64,000 nt of DNA from Lachnospiraceae bacterium (GCA_017634455.1 JAGBNK010000018.1:62001-126000), one strand, 5' to 3'; shown: positions 7,331-17,264, counted from the first letter of the stretch. The notes: generated from the sequence alone by a model not told the origin. Program-made: numbers and translations.

Positions 7331-8722
7331 CTACATGTTCAAGAGGTCAGAGCCGATGTTTACAACATCTCCGGCTCCCATAGTTATCAACAAGTCATGG
7401 TTCATACAATTTTTTGAAATAAATTCTTCGATTTCAGAAAAAGTAGGGAAGTAGTAGCTTTCTACATTTTCTTTCTGAAGTAAGTCCAAAATGTTTTTCG
7501 AGCTTACTCCGTAGATATCCTGCTCGCGAGCAGCGTAAATATCTGCCAATATCACAATGTCTGCTAAGGACAATGCCTTGGCGAAGTCTTCGAGAAAGGC
7601 CTTGGTTCTAGTATATGTATGTGGCTGGAAGATACATATAATTCTGTTGTGAGGATAATTCTTGGCTGCCTCAAGTGTAGCTGCGATTTCAGTTGGATGA
7701 TGAGCATAATCATCAACGATGGTTGCTCCCTTGTATTCACCCTTTATCTGGAAACGTCTATCTGCTCCGCTGAAGCTTTCTAAGCCTTTGATGATATTAT
7801 CAGTGTCGATACCCATTTGAGTTGTTACAGCAATGGCTGCCAAAGCATTGGCGATATTATGCTCTCCTGGAATCTGCAAAGTTATGGCAGGAAGATTCTT
7901 GCCATATACAACAGGTGTGAAGATTCCGCAACCACGGTTGTTATATGATATATCTGCAGCGTGTACATCATAATCTGTGCTTAAGCCAAAGGTGATAATC
8001 TTCTGAGAATAACCTTCGGTAATCTCATGGAGATTTGGAATGCTTCCGTTAATGATGATATATCCATCTTTGGCAGTATTGCCTGCGAATTTATGGAAGC
8101 TTTGACGAATTTCGTTAATATCCTTGAAGAAGTCCATGTGATCTTCTTCCACATTTAATATAACGCAGTATTTAGGGTAGAAAGAGTGGAAGCTGTTGGT
8201 ATATTCACATGCTTCTGTGATAAATGTATCTGATTGTCCTACTCTGATATTGCTGTTGATAGTCTTGAATATTCCTCCGATGGAAATTGTTGGATCAGTA
8301 TTGGCCTCCAACAGAATCTGGCTAATCATGGAAGTTGTTGAAGTCTTGCCATGTGTACCGGATACTGCAATTGACTGACTATAATTTTCCATAATCTGTC
8401 CCAGAAGTTCTGCACGGGTAAGCATAGGCTTGCCTGTTGCCTCTGCTGCTTTGTACTCTGGGTTGTCAGGGTGGATTGCAGCGGTGTAGACGAAGACATC
8501 AGTGTCTGCATCTATATTGGATGCTGACTGTGGATAAGAAACTTTGGCGCCATTGGCTATAAGTCTCTTGGTTAAGTCGCTTTCCTTGTTGTCCGATCCA
8601 GATATTTTAAAACCTTTGTCCAATAGGATTTCAGCCAGTCCGCTCATGCTCACTCCGCCAATTCCTATGAAATGGATATGTAATGGGTTGTCAAAATCGA
8701 TTTTATACATTTGAAATAACAC
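7331..8722 (-). CDS. murC: UDP-N-acetylmuramate--L-alanine ligase
   Basis: 463 residues, normal length. Adds L-Ala to UDP-MurNAc in the cytoplasm, the first peptide step of peptidoglycan synthesis. The N-terminal Rossmann motif GIGGVSMSGLAEI, the ATP loop SGTHGKTSTTSM, the central EACEYTNSF segment and the late DDYAHHPTEI motif are the Mur ligase landmarks and distinguish MurC from MurD/E/F. It has its own promoter at 8760-8787 and stands apart from a division/cell-wall cluster, lying upstream of the replication unit on the same strand. Confidence 0.96.
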   Translation of the reverse strand: MLFQMYKIDFDNPLHIHFIGIGGVSMSGLAEILLDKGFKISGSDNKESDLTKRLIANGAKVSYPQSASNIDADTDVFVYTAAIHPDNPEYKAAEATGKPMLTRAELLGQIMENYSQSIAVSGTHGKTSTTSMISQILLEANTDPTISIGGIFKTINSNIRVGQSDTFITEACEYTNSFHSFYPKYCVILNVEEDHMDFFKDINEIRQSFHKFAGNTAKDGYIIINGSIPNLHEITEGYSQKIITFGLSTDYDVHAADISYNNRGCGIFTPVVYGKNLPAITLQIPGEHNIANALAAIAVTTQMGIDTDNIIKGLESFSGADRRFQIKGEYKGATIVDDYAHHPTEIAATLEAAKNYPHNRIICIFQPHTYTRTKAFLEDFAKALSLADIVILADIYAAREQDIYGVSSKNILDLLQKENVESYYFPTFSEIEEFISKNCMNHDLLITMGAGDVVNIGSDLLNM

Positions 8723-8759
8723 CTCTTAATTTAAATACATTGTTAATAGCGTACCTTAT

Positions 8760-8787
8760 ATTATAGCCTTATTATGATTATTTTCAA
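8760..8787 (-). promoter_or_regulatory. Promoter of murC
   Basis: Minus-strand -35 TTGAAA (8782-8787), a 16-base spacer and exact -10 TATAAT (8760-8765), about 38 bases before the murC start. Confidence 0.7.
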
Positions 8788-8875
8788 GGAAGGAGCCTTT
8801 ATAATGTGGGGTAAAATAGATTTTTCAGACGCGAATAAAAATTATATGAAAAAATATATACAATTATGGAATTTG

Positions 8876-8905
8876 TTGCGCAAAAACTTTGGGATATGAT
8901 ATACT
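8876..8905 (+). promoter_or_regulatory. Promoter of glgC-glgD-spoVG
   Basis: -10 TATACT at 8900-8905 with a weak -35 TTGCGC at 8876-8881 and an 18-base spacer. It gives a leader of about 100 bases ahead of glgC. Confidence 0.5.
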
Positions 8906-8917
8906 TTTACTAAGACA

Positions 8918-8977
8918 ATCAGCTCGGATCGTGTGAGCTGATATTATGCATTTTGCATGATCTTCCGTGGGGAAGAT
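8918..8977 (+). promoter_or_regulatory. Structured leader of the glg operon (three hairpins)
   Basis: Three consecutive perfect stems fill the leader: 8918-8925 with 8935-8942 (8 bp), 8946-8950 with 8954-8958 (5 bp) and 8960-8966 with 8971-8977 (7 bp, four-base loop). No T tract follows, so simple termination is unlikely, and no known riboswitch consensus was recognised. Confidence 0.5.
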
Positions 8978-9014
8978 AGCTTGTATATTGTGCTAGAAAA
9001 GGGGTGACGAGATT

Positions 9015-10289
9015 ATGGTACATAAGGAGATGATTGCCATGCTACTGGCCGGCGGGCAGGGCAGTAGACTGGGCGTCTTGACATCTGATGTTGCTAAACC
9101 GGCAGTGTCGTTTGGTGGAAAGTACAGAATTATTGATTTTCCACTTAGCAACTGTATTAATTCGGGCATTGATACAGTTGGAGTACTTACACAATATCAA
9201 CCGTTGGTCTTGAATAGTCATATTGGTATTGGTATACCGTGGGACTTGGATAGAAACAGTGGAGGAGTTACAATTCTTCCACCTTACGAACGAAGCGACA
9301 ATAGTGAGTGGTACACAGGAACAGCTAATGCTATCTATCAGAACCTGAAATACATGGAAAGCTACGAGCCGGACTATGTATTGATTCTATCAGGTGATCA
9401 CATTTACAAAATGGATTATGAAGCGATGTTGGATTTCCATAAGTTAAATGGAGCCGATGTTACTATTGCGGCTATTCCTGTTCCTATGGAGGAGGCTAGT
9501 CGTTTTGGTATTGTTGTAACTGATGATAAACGACGAATTACGGAATTTGAAGAGAAGCCGGCAAAGCCAAGCAGTAATTTGGCATCCATGGGTATTTATA
9601 TATTCTCCTGGGAGGTTCTAAAGGATGCATTGATTGCATTGAAGAATCAGTCAAATTGTGATTTTGGAAAACATATTATTCCATATTGCTTCGACAAGAA
9701 GAAGAATCTATATGCCTATGAATTCAATGATTACTGGAAGGATGTTGGTACTTTGGGTTCTTATTGGGAAGCTAATATGGAGCTCATTGATTTGATACCA
9801 GAGTTTAATCTATATGAAGAATTCTGGAAGATTTATACCAAGCAGGCTACAATTGAGCCTCAGTATATTTCGGGAAGTGCTTATGTTGAAAAGGCTATTA
9901 TAAGCGCTGGAGCTGAAATATATGGTACCGTAAAGAATTGTGTAATCGGAGCAGGAGTTGTGATTGGAGAAGGTACCGAAGTCCATGACTCGATTATCAT
10001 GGCTGGTACCAAAATTGGGGAGCATTGTTATATAGAGAAGGCTATCATTGCAGAGGATTGTGTCTTGGGAGACAATATTACAATGGGAGCCGGAGAAGAG
10101 GCGCCTAGTGAGCTGAATGAATCAGTATACTCCTTTGGCTTGGTAACAGTAGGTGCGAAATCAGTAATTCCGTCCGGTGTGACTATTGGAAAGAATACAG
10201 CTATTAAAGGTGAGACATCAGAGGATGAATATCCAGATGGCAAATTGCCAGCGGGAGGATTCATCGTGAAGGGCGGTGATGAGAAATGA
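9015..10289 (+). CDS. glgC: Glucose-1-phosphate adenylyltransferase, catalytic subunit
   Basis: 424 residues. Makes ADP-glucose from glucose 1-phosphate and ATP, the committed step of glycogen synthesis. The nucleotidyltransferase signature [25 protein letters not shown] is intact at the N-terminus. The GDHIYKMDY metal-binding segment and the [10 protein letters not shown] sugar-phosphate segment follow, and a C-terminal left-handed beta-helix (about 290-400) carries the hexapeptide repeats. The stop overlaps the glgD start by four bases (ATGA), so the two are coupled. Confidence 0.95.
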   Translation: MVHKEMIAMLLAGGQGSRLGVLTSDVAKPAVSFGGKYRIIDFPLSNCINSGIDTVGVLTQYQPLVLNSHIGIGIPWDLDRNSGGVTILPPYERSDNSEWYTGTANAIYQNLKYMESYEPDYVLILSGDHIYKMDYEAMLDFHKLNGADVTIAAIPVPMEEASRFGIVVTDDKRRITEFEEKPAKPSSNLASMGIYIFSWEVLKDALIALKNQSNCDFGKHIIPYCFDKKKNLYAYEFNDYWKDVGTLGSYWEANMELIDLIPEFNLYEEFWKIYTKQATIEPQYISGSAYVEKAIISAGAEIYGTVKNCVIGAGVVIGEGTEVHDSIIMAGTKIGEHCYIEKAIIAEDCVLGDNITMGAGEEAPSELNESVYSFGLVTVGAKSVIPSGVTIGKNTAIKGETSEDEYPDGKLPAGGFIVKGGDEK

Positions 10290-11437
10290 AAGCTATAGGT
10301 ATTGTACTTGCTGGAGGAGACAGCAAGAGAATGCAGAATCTATCAGATAAGAGAGCGGTTTCCGCAATGGAGATTAGCTGCAGCTACAGAGCTATAGATT
10401 TTGTTTTGAGCAATATGACCAACTCTGGTATTCAGACTGTTGCAGTTTTGAGTCAGTTTAATGCCAGATCTCTGAATGCACATTTGAATTCATCTAAATG
10501 GTGGAACTTCGGTCGTAAACAAGGAGGGCTATTCCTGTTTACTCCGACTATAACTCCAGACAACAGCTGGTGGTATAGAGGTACGGCAGATGCCATGTGG
10601 CAGAATATTAATTTCCTCAAGGAGAGACATGAGCCATATGTGATTATAGCCAGTGGGGATTGTGTATATAAGTTGGATTACAATGACATGTTAGATTACC
10701 ATATTGCCAAGCAGGCGGATGTTACCATTGCCTGCGCCAAACTTCCGGAGTGGGAAGATGGTAAGAGATATGGAGTTGTACAGTTGGATGACAAGGGAGA
10801 GGTGATAAGCTTCGAGGAGAAGCCGTTAGCTCCGAAGTCAGATATAGTATCAGCAGGAATTTATATTATAAGAAGACGCACTCTTATTGAACTTCTGGAA
10901 CAGTGTAATGAGGAGGGCAGATATAACTTTGTTACAGATGTCTTCATGAGAATGACAGGTTCCAAGAAGATTGCGGGATATAAGATTCCTGGATACTGGA
11001 GTAATATCGCCAGTGTAGAGGGATATTACAGAACTAATATGGATTTTCTGAAGAAGGATGTACGAGATTTCTTCTTTCATGAGGATCCGCCTATTTATTC
11101 GAAGTCCTATGACTTGCCGCCAGCCAAATACAACAATGGTGCCAATGTGAAAAATAGTTTGGTGGCAAGTGGATGTATTATAAATGGTACTATAGAGAAT
11201 TCAGTAGTATTTAAGAAGGTATTTATTGGGACAAATTCAGTAATAAAGAATTCTCTGGTACTAAATGGTGCATATATAGGCGATGATGTATATCTTGAAA
11301 ATTGCATTGTAGAAAGTAATGAGACTATTCTAAATGGTTCTCGTTATGTAGGTGAAGAAGGTAATATCAAGATAGTTGCTGAAAAGCGTAACAGATACGA
11401 TTTGATGTCAGAAGACAAAGGAAGCGGGGAGGAATAA
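10286..11437 (+). CDS. glgD: Glucose-1-phosphate adenylyltransferase regulatory subunit
   Basis: 383 residues, a paralogue of the upstream glgC. The loop is altered to [10 protein letters not shown] and the metal segment reads [10 protein letters not shown], the usual GlgD pattern, so it probably modulates GlgC within a heterotetramer and contributes little catalysis. A nucleotidyltransferase fold (1-250) is followed by a short beta-helix. It overlaps glgC by four bases, and spoVG starts five bases after its stop. Confidence 0.93.
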   Translation: MKAIGIVLAGGDSKRMQNLSDKRAVSAMEISCSYRAIDFVLSNMTNSGIQTVAVLSQFNARSLNAHLNSSKWWNFGRKQGGLFLFTPTITPDNSWWYRGTADAMWQNINFLKERHEPYVIIASGDCVYKLDYNDMLDYHIAKQADVTIACAKLPEWEDGKRYGVVQLDDKGEVISFEEKPLAPKSDIVSAGIYIIRRRTLIELLEQCNEEGRYNFVTDVFMRMTGSKKIAGYKIPGYWSNIASVEGYYRTNMDFLKKDVRDFFFHEDPPIYSKSYDLPPAKYNNGANVKNSLVASGCIINGTIENSVVFKKVFIGTNSVIKNSLVLNGAYIGDDVYLENCIVESNETILNGSRYVGEEGNIKIVAEKRNRYDLMSEDKGSGEE

Positions 11438-11441
11438 TTTT

Positions 11442-11708
11442 ATGCAGATTACAGACATTCGCATCAGAAAGATTGAAAAAGAAGGAAAGATGAAAGCCGT
11501 TGTATCTATAACTATAGATGGTGAGTTTGTAGTTCACGATATCAAGGTTATAGAAGGTGAGAAGGGTATGTTTATTGCAATGCCTAGCAGAAAAACTGCT
11601 GAGGGTGAGTACAAGGACATTGCACATCCTATAAAGTCTGAAACTAGAGAGTCATTACAGAATATGATTCTTGATGCTTATGAGAAGCAGATGGCAGAGG
11701 GCGAATAA
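11442..11708 (+). CDS. spoVG: SpoVG family RNA/DNA-binding regulator
   Basis: 88 residues, the usual length. The opening [20 protein letters not shown] and the core [21 protein letters not shown] are diagnostic of SpoVG, a small nucleic-acid-binding protein affecting septation, virulence and metabolism in Firmicutes. Many bacteria carrying it do not sporulate, so it does not imply spores. It lies five bases after glgD and before a strong terminator, so it is expressed with the glycogen genes, whereas in Bacillus it lies near purR and glmU. Confidence 0.94.
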   Translation: MQITDIRIRKIEKEGKMKAVVSITIDGEFVVHDIKVIEGEKGMFIAMPSRKTAEGEYKDIAHPIKSETRESLQNMILDAYEKQMAEGE

Positions 11709-11730
11709 TAAATCTGAAAAATGGCACAAT

Positions 11731-11764
11731 AAAGCTCCTAACCTTTTGGTTAGGAGCTTTTTTT
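11731..11764 (+). terminator. Rho-independent terminator of the glg-spoVG operon
   Basis: A 13-base perfect stem (11731-11743 with 11748-11760) with a TTTT loop is followed by a T run to 11764. The A-rich left flank could also serve the convergent radical SAM gene. Confidence 0.92.
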
Positions 11765-11784
11765 GTCATTTATGTGGAAAATGA

Positions 11785-13320
11785 TTAGGCTTCTTTCTTA
11801 GCTTTCTTTCCGTATTTTAACTGTAAGTCTTCATCTCTCAAACCAACAGTTCCATCAGCATGTTCAAATGCTGCAAGCTCAGGATGCTCAACCTTTTCCT
11901 TGGTGTAGTTTTCGTATCCGGTTTTAGCATGTTTCTGCTCAGCCCAAATCTTATCAGCAACTGGTCCCCATTCCTCAGAATAGTTATCACATTTTGCACA
12001 GAGATGCTCAACTGTCTCGTCACTCTCTGCATTTGTTCCGTGTGCGCCAGTTTTCTCAACCATTTCTCTTAAGAGTTTAGGATTCTCAAGCATTGGGCAT
12101 GGACGTAAGTGATTTCTGTTAAATGGCTGTCCCTCATGGTATGCCTTGAAGAGAGGACTCTGTAACATCTCAAGGATTGAGTTGTCATGAATATTAGTAT
12201 TTGAGAAGTGGATAAATACGCAAGGCTCTGCGTCACCCTGTGCATTGATATGGAAGTAGTTACGTCCACCTGCAATACATCCACCTACAAATTCGCCGTC
12301 ATTCTGGAAGTCCATAGGGAAGAATCCGATATCGTTATCTCCTGTGCGGACCCAACGAATTGTCTCAACCATCTTAGCACGCTGCTCAACTGTAGGCATA
12401 AGCTCTGGTACTGCATTCTGTCCTACTGGCATATAGTGGAAGTAGAAACCGAATCTTGCACCCTTGTCAGCGATGAAACGAAGGAATTTCTCATCTGTTA
12501 CAGCTTCGATGTTCTGTCTTGTGTAGCAGATTGATGTTCCGTATACAATACCATATTTCTTGAAGAGGTCCATTGCCTTCATAACCGCATCATAGTGACC
12601 GTCTCCACGTCTTGCATCATTTGTCTCAGGAGAACCTTCAATTGAGAGAAGGAATGTAATATTTCCTAATTCAACGACCTTCTCACAGAACTCTTCATCA
12701 ATAAGTGTAGAGTTGTCAAAGATTGCAAACATTGCATCGTTGTGCTCTTCAGCAAGGCGAAGGATGTCTTTCTTGCGGACAAGTGGTTCTCCACCTGTCA
12801 TCATGTACAGGTATGTACCTAATTCCTTACCTTCTCTTACAATCTTGTCCATGTCCTCATATGACATGTTGTTCTTGTGACCATATGTACCTGACCAGCA
12901 ACCTACACAATGCATGTTACATGCGTCAGTTGGATCAAAAAGAATAAGCCATGGAATGTTGCAATCGTACTTCTTTCTGTTTTCGCGGATGAGCTTTGTT
13001 CCTCTGAAGAATGCCTCGTATCCCAAGTTCAACAAGAACTTTCTGGCGTACTGAGGATTTGTCTCATCTAATACTCTGTTAATGAATTTAACCCAGCGAT
13101 TGTTTGGGTTCTTAACATACTCTTTGACAAATTCAAATTTTTCCTTGTCCTCTTCTGATGAACCCCAGAATTTCTGAGCCTTATCAATAAGCTGTAAATA
13201 TACTTTTGTTCTTGCCTCGTCACTGTCAGCTCCCTGGAGTTTTCCAACTATGCTGTCAATGAGCTTTTCGAAGACTTTACGCTCAGCTGCGTGCTGAGTT
13301 CTTTCGATCATAGAAGCCAT
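11785..13320 (-). CDS. Radical SAM protein with SPASM-like C-terminus, function unknown
   Basis: 511 residues from the chosen ATG at 13320 (GGGAGGAAG lies seven bases before it); an in-frame ATG at 13365 has no comparable site. A helical N-terminal region of about 115 residues precedes the radical SAM cluster DACNMHCVGC (CxxxCxxC for the 4Fe-4S cluster), MMTGGEP (SAM binding) and LLSIEGS. The C-terminal third carries more Cys (GGCIAGG, AEPCVF, LRPCPM, CAKCDNYSEEW) that could hold auxiliary clusters. Monocistronic. It belongs to a family common in strict anaerobes; a role in lipid or peptide modification is conceivable, but nothing local decides it. Confidence 0.82.
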   Translation of the reverse strand: MASMIERTQHAAERKVFEKLIDSIVGKLQGADSDEARTKVYLQLIDKAQKFWGSSEEDKEKFEFVKEYVKNPNNRWVKFINRVLDETNPQYARKFLLNLGYEAFFRGTKLIRENRKKYDCNIPWLILFDPTDACNMHCVGCWSGTYGHKNNMSYEDMDKIVREGKELGTYLYMMTGGEPLVRKKDILRLAEEHNDAMFAIFDNSTLIDEEFCEKVVELGNITFLLSIEGSPETNDARRGDGHYDAVMKAMDLFKKYGIVYGTSICYTRQNIEAVTDEKFLRFIADKGARFGFYFHYMPVGQNAVPELMPTVEQRAKMVETIRWVRTGDNDIGFFPMDFQNDGEFVGGCIAGGRNYFHINAQGDAEPCVFIHFSNTNIHDNSILEMLQSPLFKAYHEGQPFNRNHLRPCPMLENPKLLREMVEKTGAHGTNAESDETVEHLCAKCDNYSEEWGPVADKIWAEQKHAKTGYENYTKEKVEHPELAAFEHADGTVGLRDEDLQLKYGKKAKKEA

Positions 13321-13566
13321 AATACTTCCTCCCATTCTTAACCTTTTTAATGTATTATTTCTCATTTAACACTTGTCAGTATATGAAAAAGTGAAAAAAT
13401 ATGACATATACAAAGAAAAAATTATGTTAGATACAATTATACATTTTCAAAGGTTTGTATAATTTAATATAGTTTGCCTGGTTGCCTATGGCTGATAGGG
13501 TATAGGAGCTGGGTAAATTTTAAGTAAACTTTGATAGGAATAGTGTGTTAAAAATTCTAGTACCTT

Positions 13567-13606
13567 GTATAAGTATGTGTTATACTAATTAAATAGGTAT
13601 AAGTAT
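13567..13606 (+). promoter_or_regulatory. Extended -10 promoter with overlapping operator-like repeats before the EAL gene
   Basis: -10 TATACT (13581-13586) is preceded by TGT, an extended -10; the -35 is poor. The inverted repeat GTATAA-N7-TTATAC (13567-13585) covers the -10, and a second copy of GTATAAGTAT lies at 13597-13606, exactly 30 bases after the first. The arrangement looks like a repressor target over a promoter. The remaining gap (13321-13697) shows nothing else clear. Confidence 0.45.
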
Positions 13607-13697
13607 ATGTGTATTTAGCCTATTTGAGTTTATGAGATTTTACAAGGCTGGTTTGGAAGTTTAAGCTATATAACCCTGACATAGGAGGCTTAACGAT

Positions 13698-15605
13698 ATG
13701 AGGATAGAGGACTTGATAAGTACGTATTCATACGCAGGTGATATCATTAGTGCTATCACCTGTTTTGTGTTGCTTGTACTTATAAGGCAAGCGTTGTTTT
13801 TTACAACGGAAAACGATTTTCGGCAAGTGAGTAAGGCTATTAGGATTGTAATGATTGGTGCTCTGGCAAATATTGCCTTTGCCCTGGTGATTACCTATAT
13901 GCCTGAGTCCACTGCTTTTGTCTTTCTGACAAGAGATGTATACCATTCATGCCTGCTTTGGGCATTATTCTTGTTTGCAATCTATATGACTAAACTTGTG
14001 GGATTCCCACCGAATAAGTTCAATACTTTGAGAGATGTTATGGGATTGATTGTAAATATTGGTATTTTCGCAGACATATTATCCCCTGTAACCAAGATTG
14101 GTTTTTATGAAAGTGATGGATTGTGGTACGACAGTACTTATGTGAAGCCTTTTACAGTGACATACATTATTTGTATGCTCTTTATTGCATTTATGTTGCT
14201 GGGATATAGAAGAAGGCTTATTAAGCAGCTTCGTATTACATTTATTATTGTGGAATTGATTGTGGCAGTGGTGATGATTGCGGAAAATGCAGTGGATTCA
14301 AATACATATACAACCTCGACTTTTCTGATTCCGATTATTGCAATATTGATTTTAGTTCATTCAAAGCCATTTGATTTGGTAACTGGTTCAATGGACAAGA
14401 GCGCACTGGCCAGCTTTATTCAGCATACAGGAAAACGCGGCCGTGAAGTGGATTATGTAATTCTGGAGATTAGATTGGATGATTTGCGAGAGATGCCTGA
14501 GGGCTTGGGACGCTTACTTTATTCTACATGGCAGACTTATTTCAAGGATGCTATGCTATTCAATTATGATAAGGGTATGTATGTCATGACTATAAGAAGA
14601 CGCGGTGCCAGTGATGCGGCCAAAGCCAGATTATATTCTCTTGTTCAGGAAGAACTTCCTATATATTATAGAGACTACATGTTGGATTATAAGATTCTGG
14701 CATTGCATGATGTTGATTTCGTGAAAAATCTGGACCAGCTGAAGGATATTATGACATATGCTTTGGGCAAGATGGATTATAACACCTCGCGTATTGCTAC
14801 TGAGGATGAGATTGAGAGATATTCCAAGATGGAATATATTGTGGAGCAGCTACAGGATATTGCGGAGAAGGGCAATCTGGATGATCCTAGAGTGCGAGTA
14901 TATTGCCAGCCGGTGAAGAATATGCACACAGGTGCCTTTGATACGGCCGAGGCTCTTATGAGAATTGAGATACCGAAATACGGTATGCTATATCCGGATG
15001 TATTTATCAGAATTGCTGAGCAGAAGAAGTTAATTCATTCTCTTAGCCAAATTATAGTTCACAAGACCTGCAAAGCTATGAAACGGATTTTGGCTGATGG
15101 ATATAAGATAGACAGAATGTCCATTAATTTCTCTCTGGATGAGTTGAGAGAACCTAATTTCTGCAATATTATTTTAGATATTATTCACAAGAATAATATA
15201 CCTGAGAGTAAGATTGCCATTGAGTTGACAGAAGGTCAAAGTGATAGTGATTATGAGATTGTTCATGATAGAATCAGTGTGTTGAAGAAGTATGGCATCA
15301 AATTCTATTTAGATGATTTTGGCACAGGATATTCTAATTTCGAGAGAGTTATGAAGTTGGGAATGGATGTGGTGAAAATAGATAGATCCATGCTTATATA
15401 TTCTCTGGGAGATCAACGAGCATGGTATATTATGAAGCATTTCGCAGGAGTCTTTAAGGAACTGGGATATGATATTTTATTTGAAGGGGTTGAATCTGAG
15501 GAGCTTGAGGATCTGTGTATAGATTGCGACGCGGATTATCTGCAGGGATACAAGTTCTCTAAACCGATGCCTGTTGAGGATTTGTGGAAATATTTGGAGA
15601 GATAA
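13698..15605 (+). CDS. Membrane EAL-domain c-di-GMP phosphodiesterase
   Basis: 635 residues. Seven hydrophobic segments fill residues 15-235, resembling the 7TM input modules of sensor proteins. A degenerate GGDEF-like region without the active motif follows (about 240-390), then an EAL domain. The catalytic set looks intact: EALMR at 418-422, SINFSL, IAIELTEG, LDDFGTGYSNF with the Asp pair at 539-540, VVKIDRS, EGVES and QGYKFSKPMP. It is predicted to hydrolyse c-di-GMP to pGpG at the membrane in response to an unknown signal. A strong Shine-Dalgarno (AGGAGG) precedes it, and it sits alone under its own promoter. Confidence 0.92.
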   Translation: MRIEDLISTYSYAGDIISAITCFVLLVLIRQALFFTTENDFRQVSKAIRIVMIGALANIAFALVITYMPESTAFVFLTRDVYHSCLLWALFLFAIYMTKLVGFPPNKFNTLRDVMGLIVNIGIFADILSPVTKIGFYESDGLWYDSTYVKPFTVTYIICMLFIAFMLLGYRRRLIKQLRITFIIVELIVAVVMIAENAVDSNTYTTSTFLIPIIAILILVHSKPFDLVTGSMDKSALASFIQHTGKRGREVDYVILEIRLDDLREMPEGLGRLLYSTWQTYFKDAMLFNYDKGMYVMTIRRRGASDAAKARLYSLVQEELPIYYRDYMLDYKILALHDVDFVKNLDQLKDIMTYALGKMDYNTSRIATEDEIERYSKMEYIVEQLQDIAEKGNLDDPRVRVYCQPVKNMHTGAFDTAEALMRIEIPKYGMLYPDVFIRIAEQKKLIHSLSQIIVHKTCKAMKRILADGYKIDRMSINFSLDELREPNFCNIILDIIHKNNIPESKIAIELTEGQSDSDYEIVHDRISVLKKYGIKFYLDDFGTGYSNFERVMKLGMDVVKIDRSMLIYSLGDQRAWYIMKHFAGVFKELGYDILFEGVESEELEDLCIDCDADYLQGYKFSKPMPVEDLWKYLER

Positions 15606-15609
15606 AATG

Positions 15610-15638
15610 TTGAAAACTACTGCTTCAACGAGTATAAT
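15610..15638 (+). promoter_or_regulatory. Promoter of pgi
   Basis: -35 TTGAAA (15610-15615), a 17-base spacer and exact -10 TATAAT (15633-15638), starting four bases after the EAL gene stop. Confidence 0.75.
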
Positions 15639-15680
15639 CCTAGATTGAGTGAATGGAATTAATATAAGGAGGAAATATAA

Positions 15681-17264
15681 ATGACAGAGTGGAAGAATCT
15701 TGATGCCCTTGATTCATTTAAGAAGTTGAAGGGGTTACAGAATGCAGTTGATTTAAAGTCTGAAATGTCTGGGGAAAATGGTGCTAACAGAGTTCGCCAG
15801 TATTCAGTGAAAATGGCTGCAGGAATGAATTACAATTATGCAGCTAAGCAGGTGAATGCTGATGTATTGCAGGCTCTTGAGGAGTTGGCTTCAGAGGCAC
15901 AGCTTGTGGAGAAATATAGAGAATTGTATGAAGGCGCTGTTATTAATACTGGAGAGAAGAGACTTGTTCTTCACCAGTTAACTCGTGGTCAGTTGGGTGC
16001 TGACGTAGTGGCAGACGGCGTAAACAAGAGAGAGTTTTATGTAGAGCAGCAGAATAGAATTGCTGATTTTGCCAACAAGGTTCACAATGGTGAGATTGTA
16101 AATGGTGCTGGTGAGAAATTTACTACTGTAGTTCAGATTGGTATTGGTGGAAGTGACTTGGGTCCTCGTGCTATGTATCTTGCATTGGAGAACTGGGCCA
16201 AGGCAAATGATACATTCAAGATGAATGCGGAATTTATCAGCAATGTAGATCCAGATGATGCGTCTGCAGTATTGAACAAAGTAGATGTAGCTCACAGTAT
16301 TTTCGTATTGGTTTCTAAGTCAGGTACAACACTTGAGACATTGACTAATGAGTCATTTGTCAAGGATGCTCTTGCCAAGGCTGGCCTTGATGCATCTAAG
16401 CATATGATTGCAGTTACAAGTGAGACATCTCCTCTTGCCAAGAGTGATGATTATCTGGCAGCATTTTACATGGATGACTACATCGGAGGTAGATATTCTT
16501 CAACTTCTGCAGTTGGTGGAGCTGTATTATCTCTTGCATTTGGCCCAGATGTATTTGCAAGATTCCTTGATGGTGCAGCAGAGGCTGACAAGCTTGCAAC
16601 CAATGCTAAGCTTACAGAGAATGCAGCAATGCTTGATGCTCTTATTGGAGTATATGAGAGGAATGTATTGGGATATGAAAGCACAGCGGTTCTTCCATAC
16701 TCTCAGGGACTTAGCAGATTCCCAGCTCATTTACAGCAGTTGGATATGGAATCAAATGGTAAGTCTGTAAATAGATTTGGTGATTTTGTTGATTACAAGA
16801 CTGGCCCGGTTATCTTCGGTGAGCCAGGAACAAATGGTCAGCACTCATTCTACCAGTTACTTCATCAGGGAACGGATATTATTCCTCTTCAGTTCGTTGG
16901 TTTCAAGAATAACCAGATTGGCAATGATGTTGTAATTCAGGACAGCACAAGCCAGCAGAAGCTTTGCGCAAATGTTGCTGCACAGATTGTTGCTTTTGCT
17001 TGTGGTAAAGATGATGAGAATAACAACAAGAAGTTTGAGGGTGGCAGACCTTCAAGTATTATTGTGGGAGACAAGCTCACACCAGAATCATTGGGTGCAC
17101 TTCTTGCTCATTTTGAGAACAAGGTTATGTTCCAGGGATTTGTATGGAATGTTAACAGCTTCGATCAGGAAGGTGTACAGCTTGGAAAGGTTCTTGCCAA
17201 GAGAGTTTTGGCTCATGAGACAGAGGGTGCTCTGAAGGAGTACAGTGATATTTTCAATATCTAA
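15681..17264 (+). CDS. pgi: Glucose-6-phosphate isomerase
   Basis: 527 residues. Interconverts glucose 6-phosphate and fructose 6-phosphate in the cytoplasm. The two PGI signatures are present, as IGIGGSDLGPRAM and the GGRYSSTSAVGG segment, plus SKSGTTLET for phosphate binding and GQHSFYQLLHQGT near the catalytic His. The length is nearer the 550-residue proteobacterial form than the 450-residue Bacillus form. AGGAGGAAA precedes the ATG. Transcribed alone between its own promoter and a terminator. Confidence 0.95.
   Translation: MTEWKNLDALDSFKKLKGLQNAVDLKSEMSGENGANRVRQYSVKMAAGMNYNYAAKQVNADVLQALEELASEAQLVEKYRELYEGAVINTGEKRLVLHQLTRGQLGADVVADGVNKREFYVEQQNRIADFANKVHNGEIVNGAGEKFTTVVQIGIGGSDLGPRAMYLALENWAKANDTFKMNAEFISNVDPDDASAVLNKVDVAHSIFVLVSKSGTTLETLTNESFVKDALAKAGLDASKHMIAVTSETSPLAKSDDYLAAFYMDDYIGGRYSSTSAVGGAVLSLAFGPDVFARFLDGAAEADKLATNAKLTENAAMLDALIGVYERNVLGYESTAVLPYSQGLSRFPAHLQQLDMESNGKSVNRFGDFVDYKTGPVIFGEPGTNGQHSFYQLLHQGTDIIPLQFVGFKNNQIGNDVVIQDSTSQQKLCANVAAQIVAFACGKDDENNNKKFEGGRPSSIIVGDKLTPESLGALLAHFENKVMFQGFVWNVNSFDQEGVQLGKVLAKRVLAHETEGALKEYSDIFNI

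Noticed and set aside
13321-13697. c-di-GMP riboswitch before the EAL gene
   Set aside because: Looked for GEMM-type conserved segments here and before 19234 and 42771; none found.
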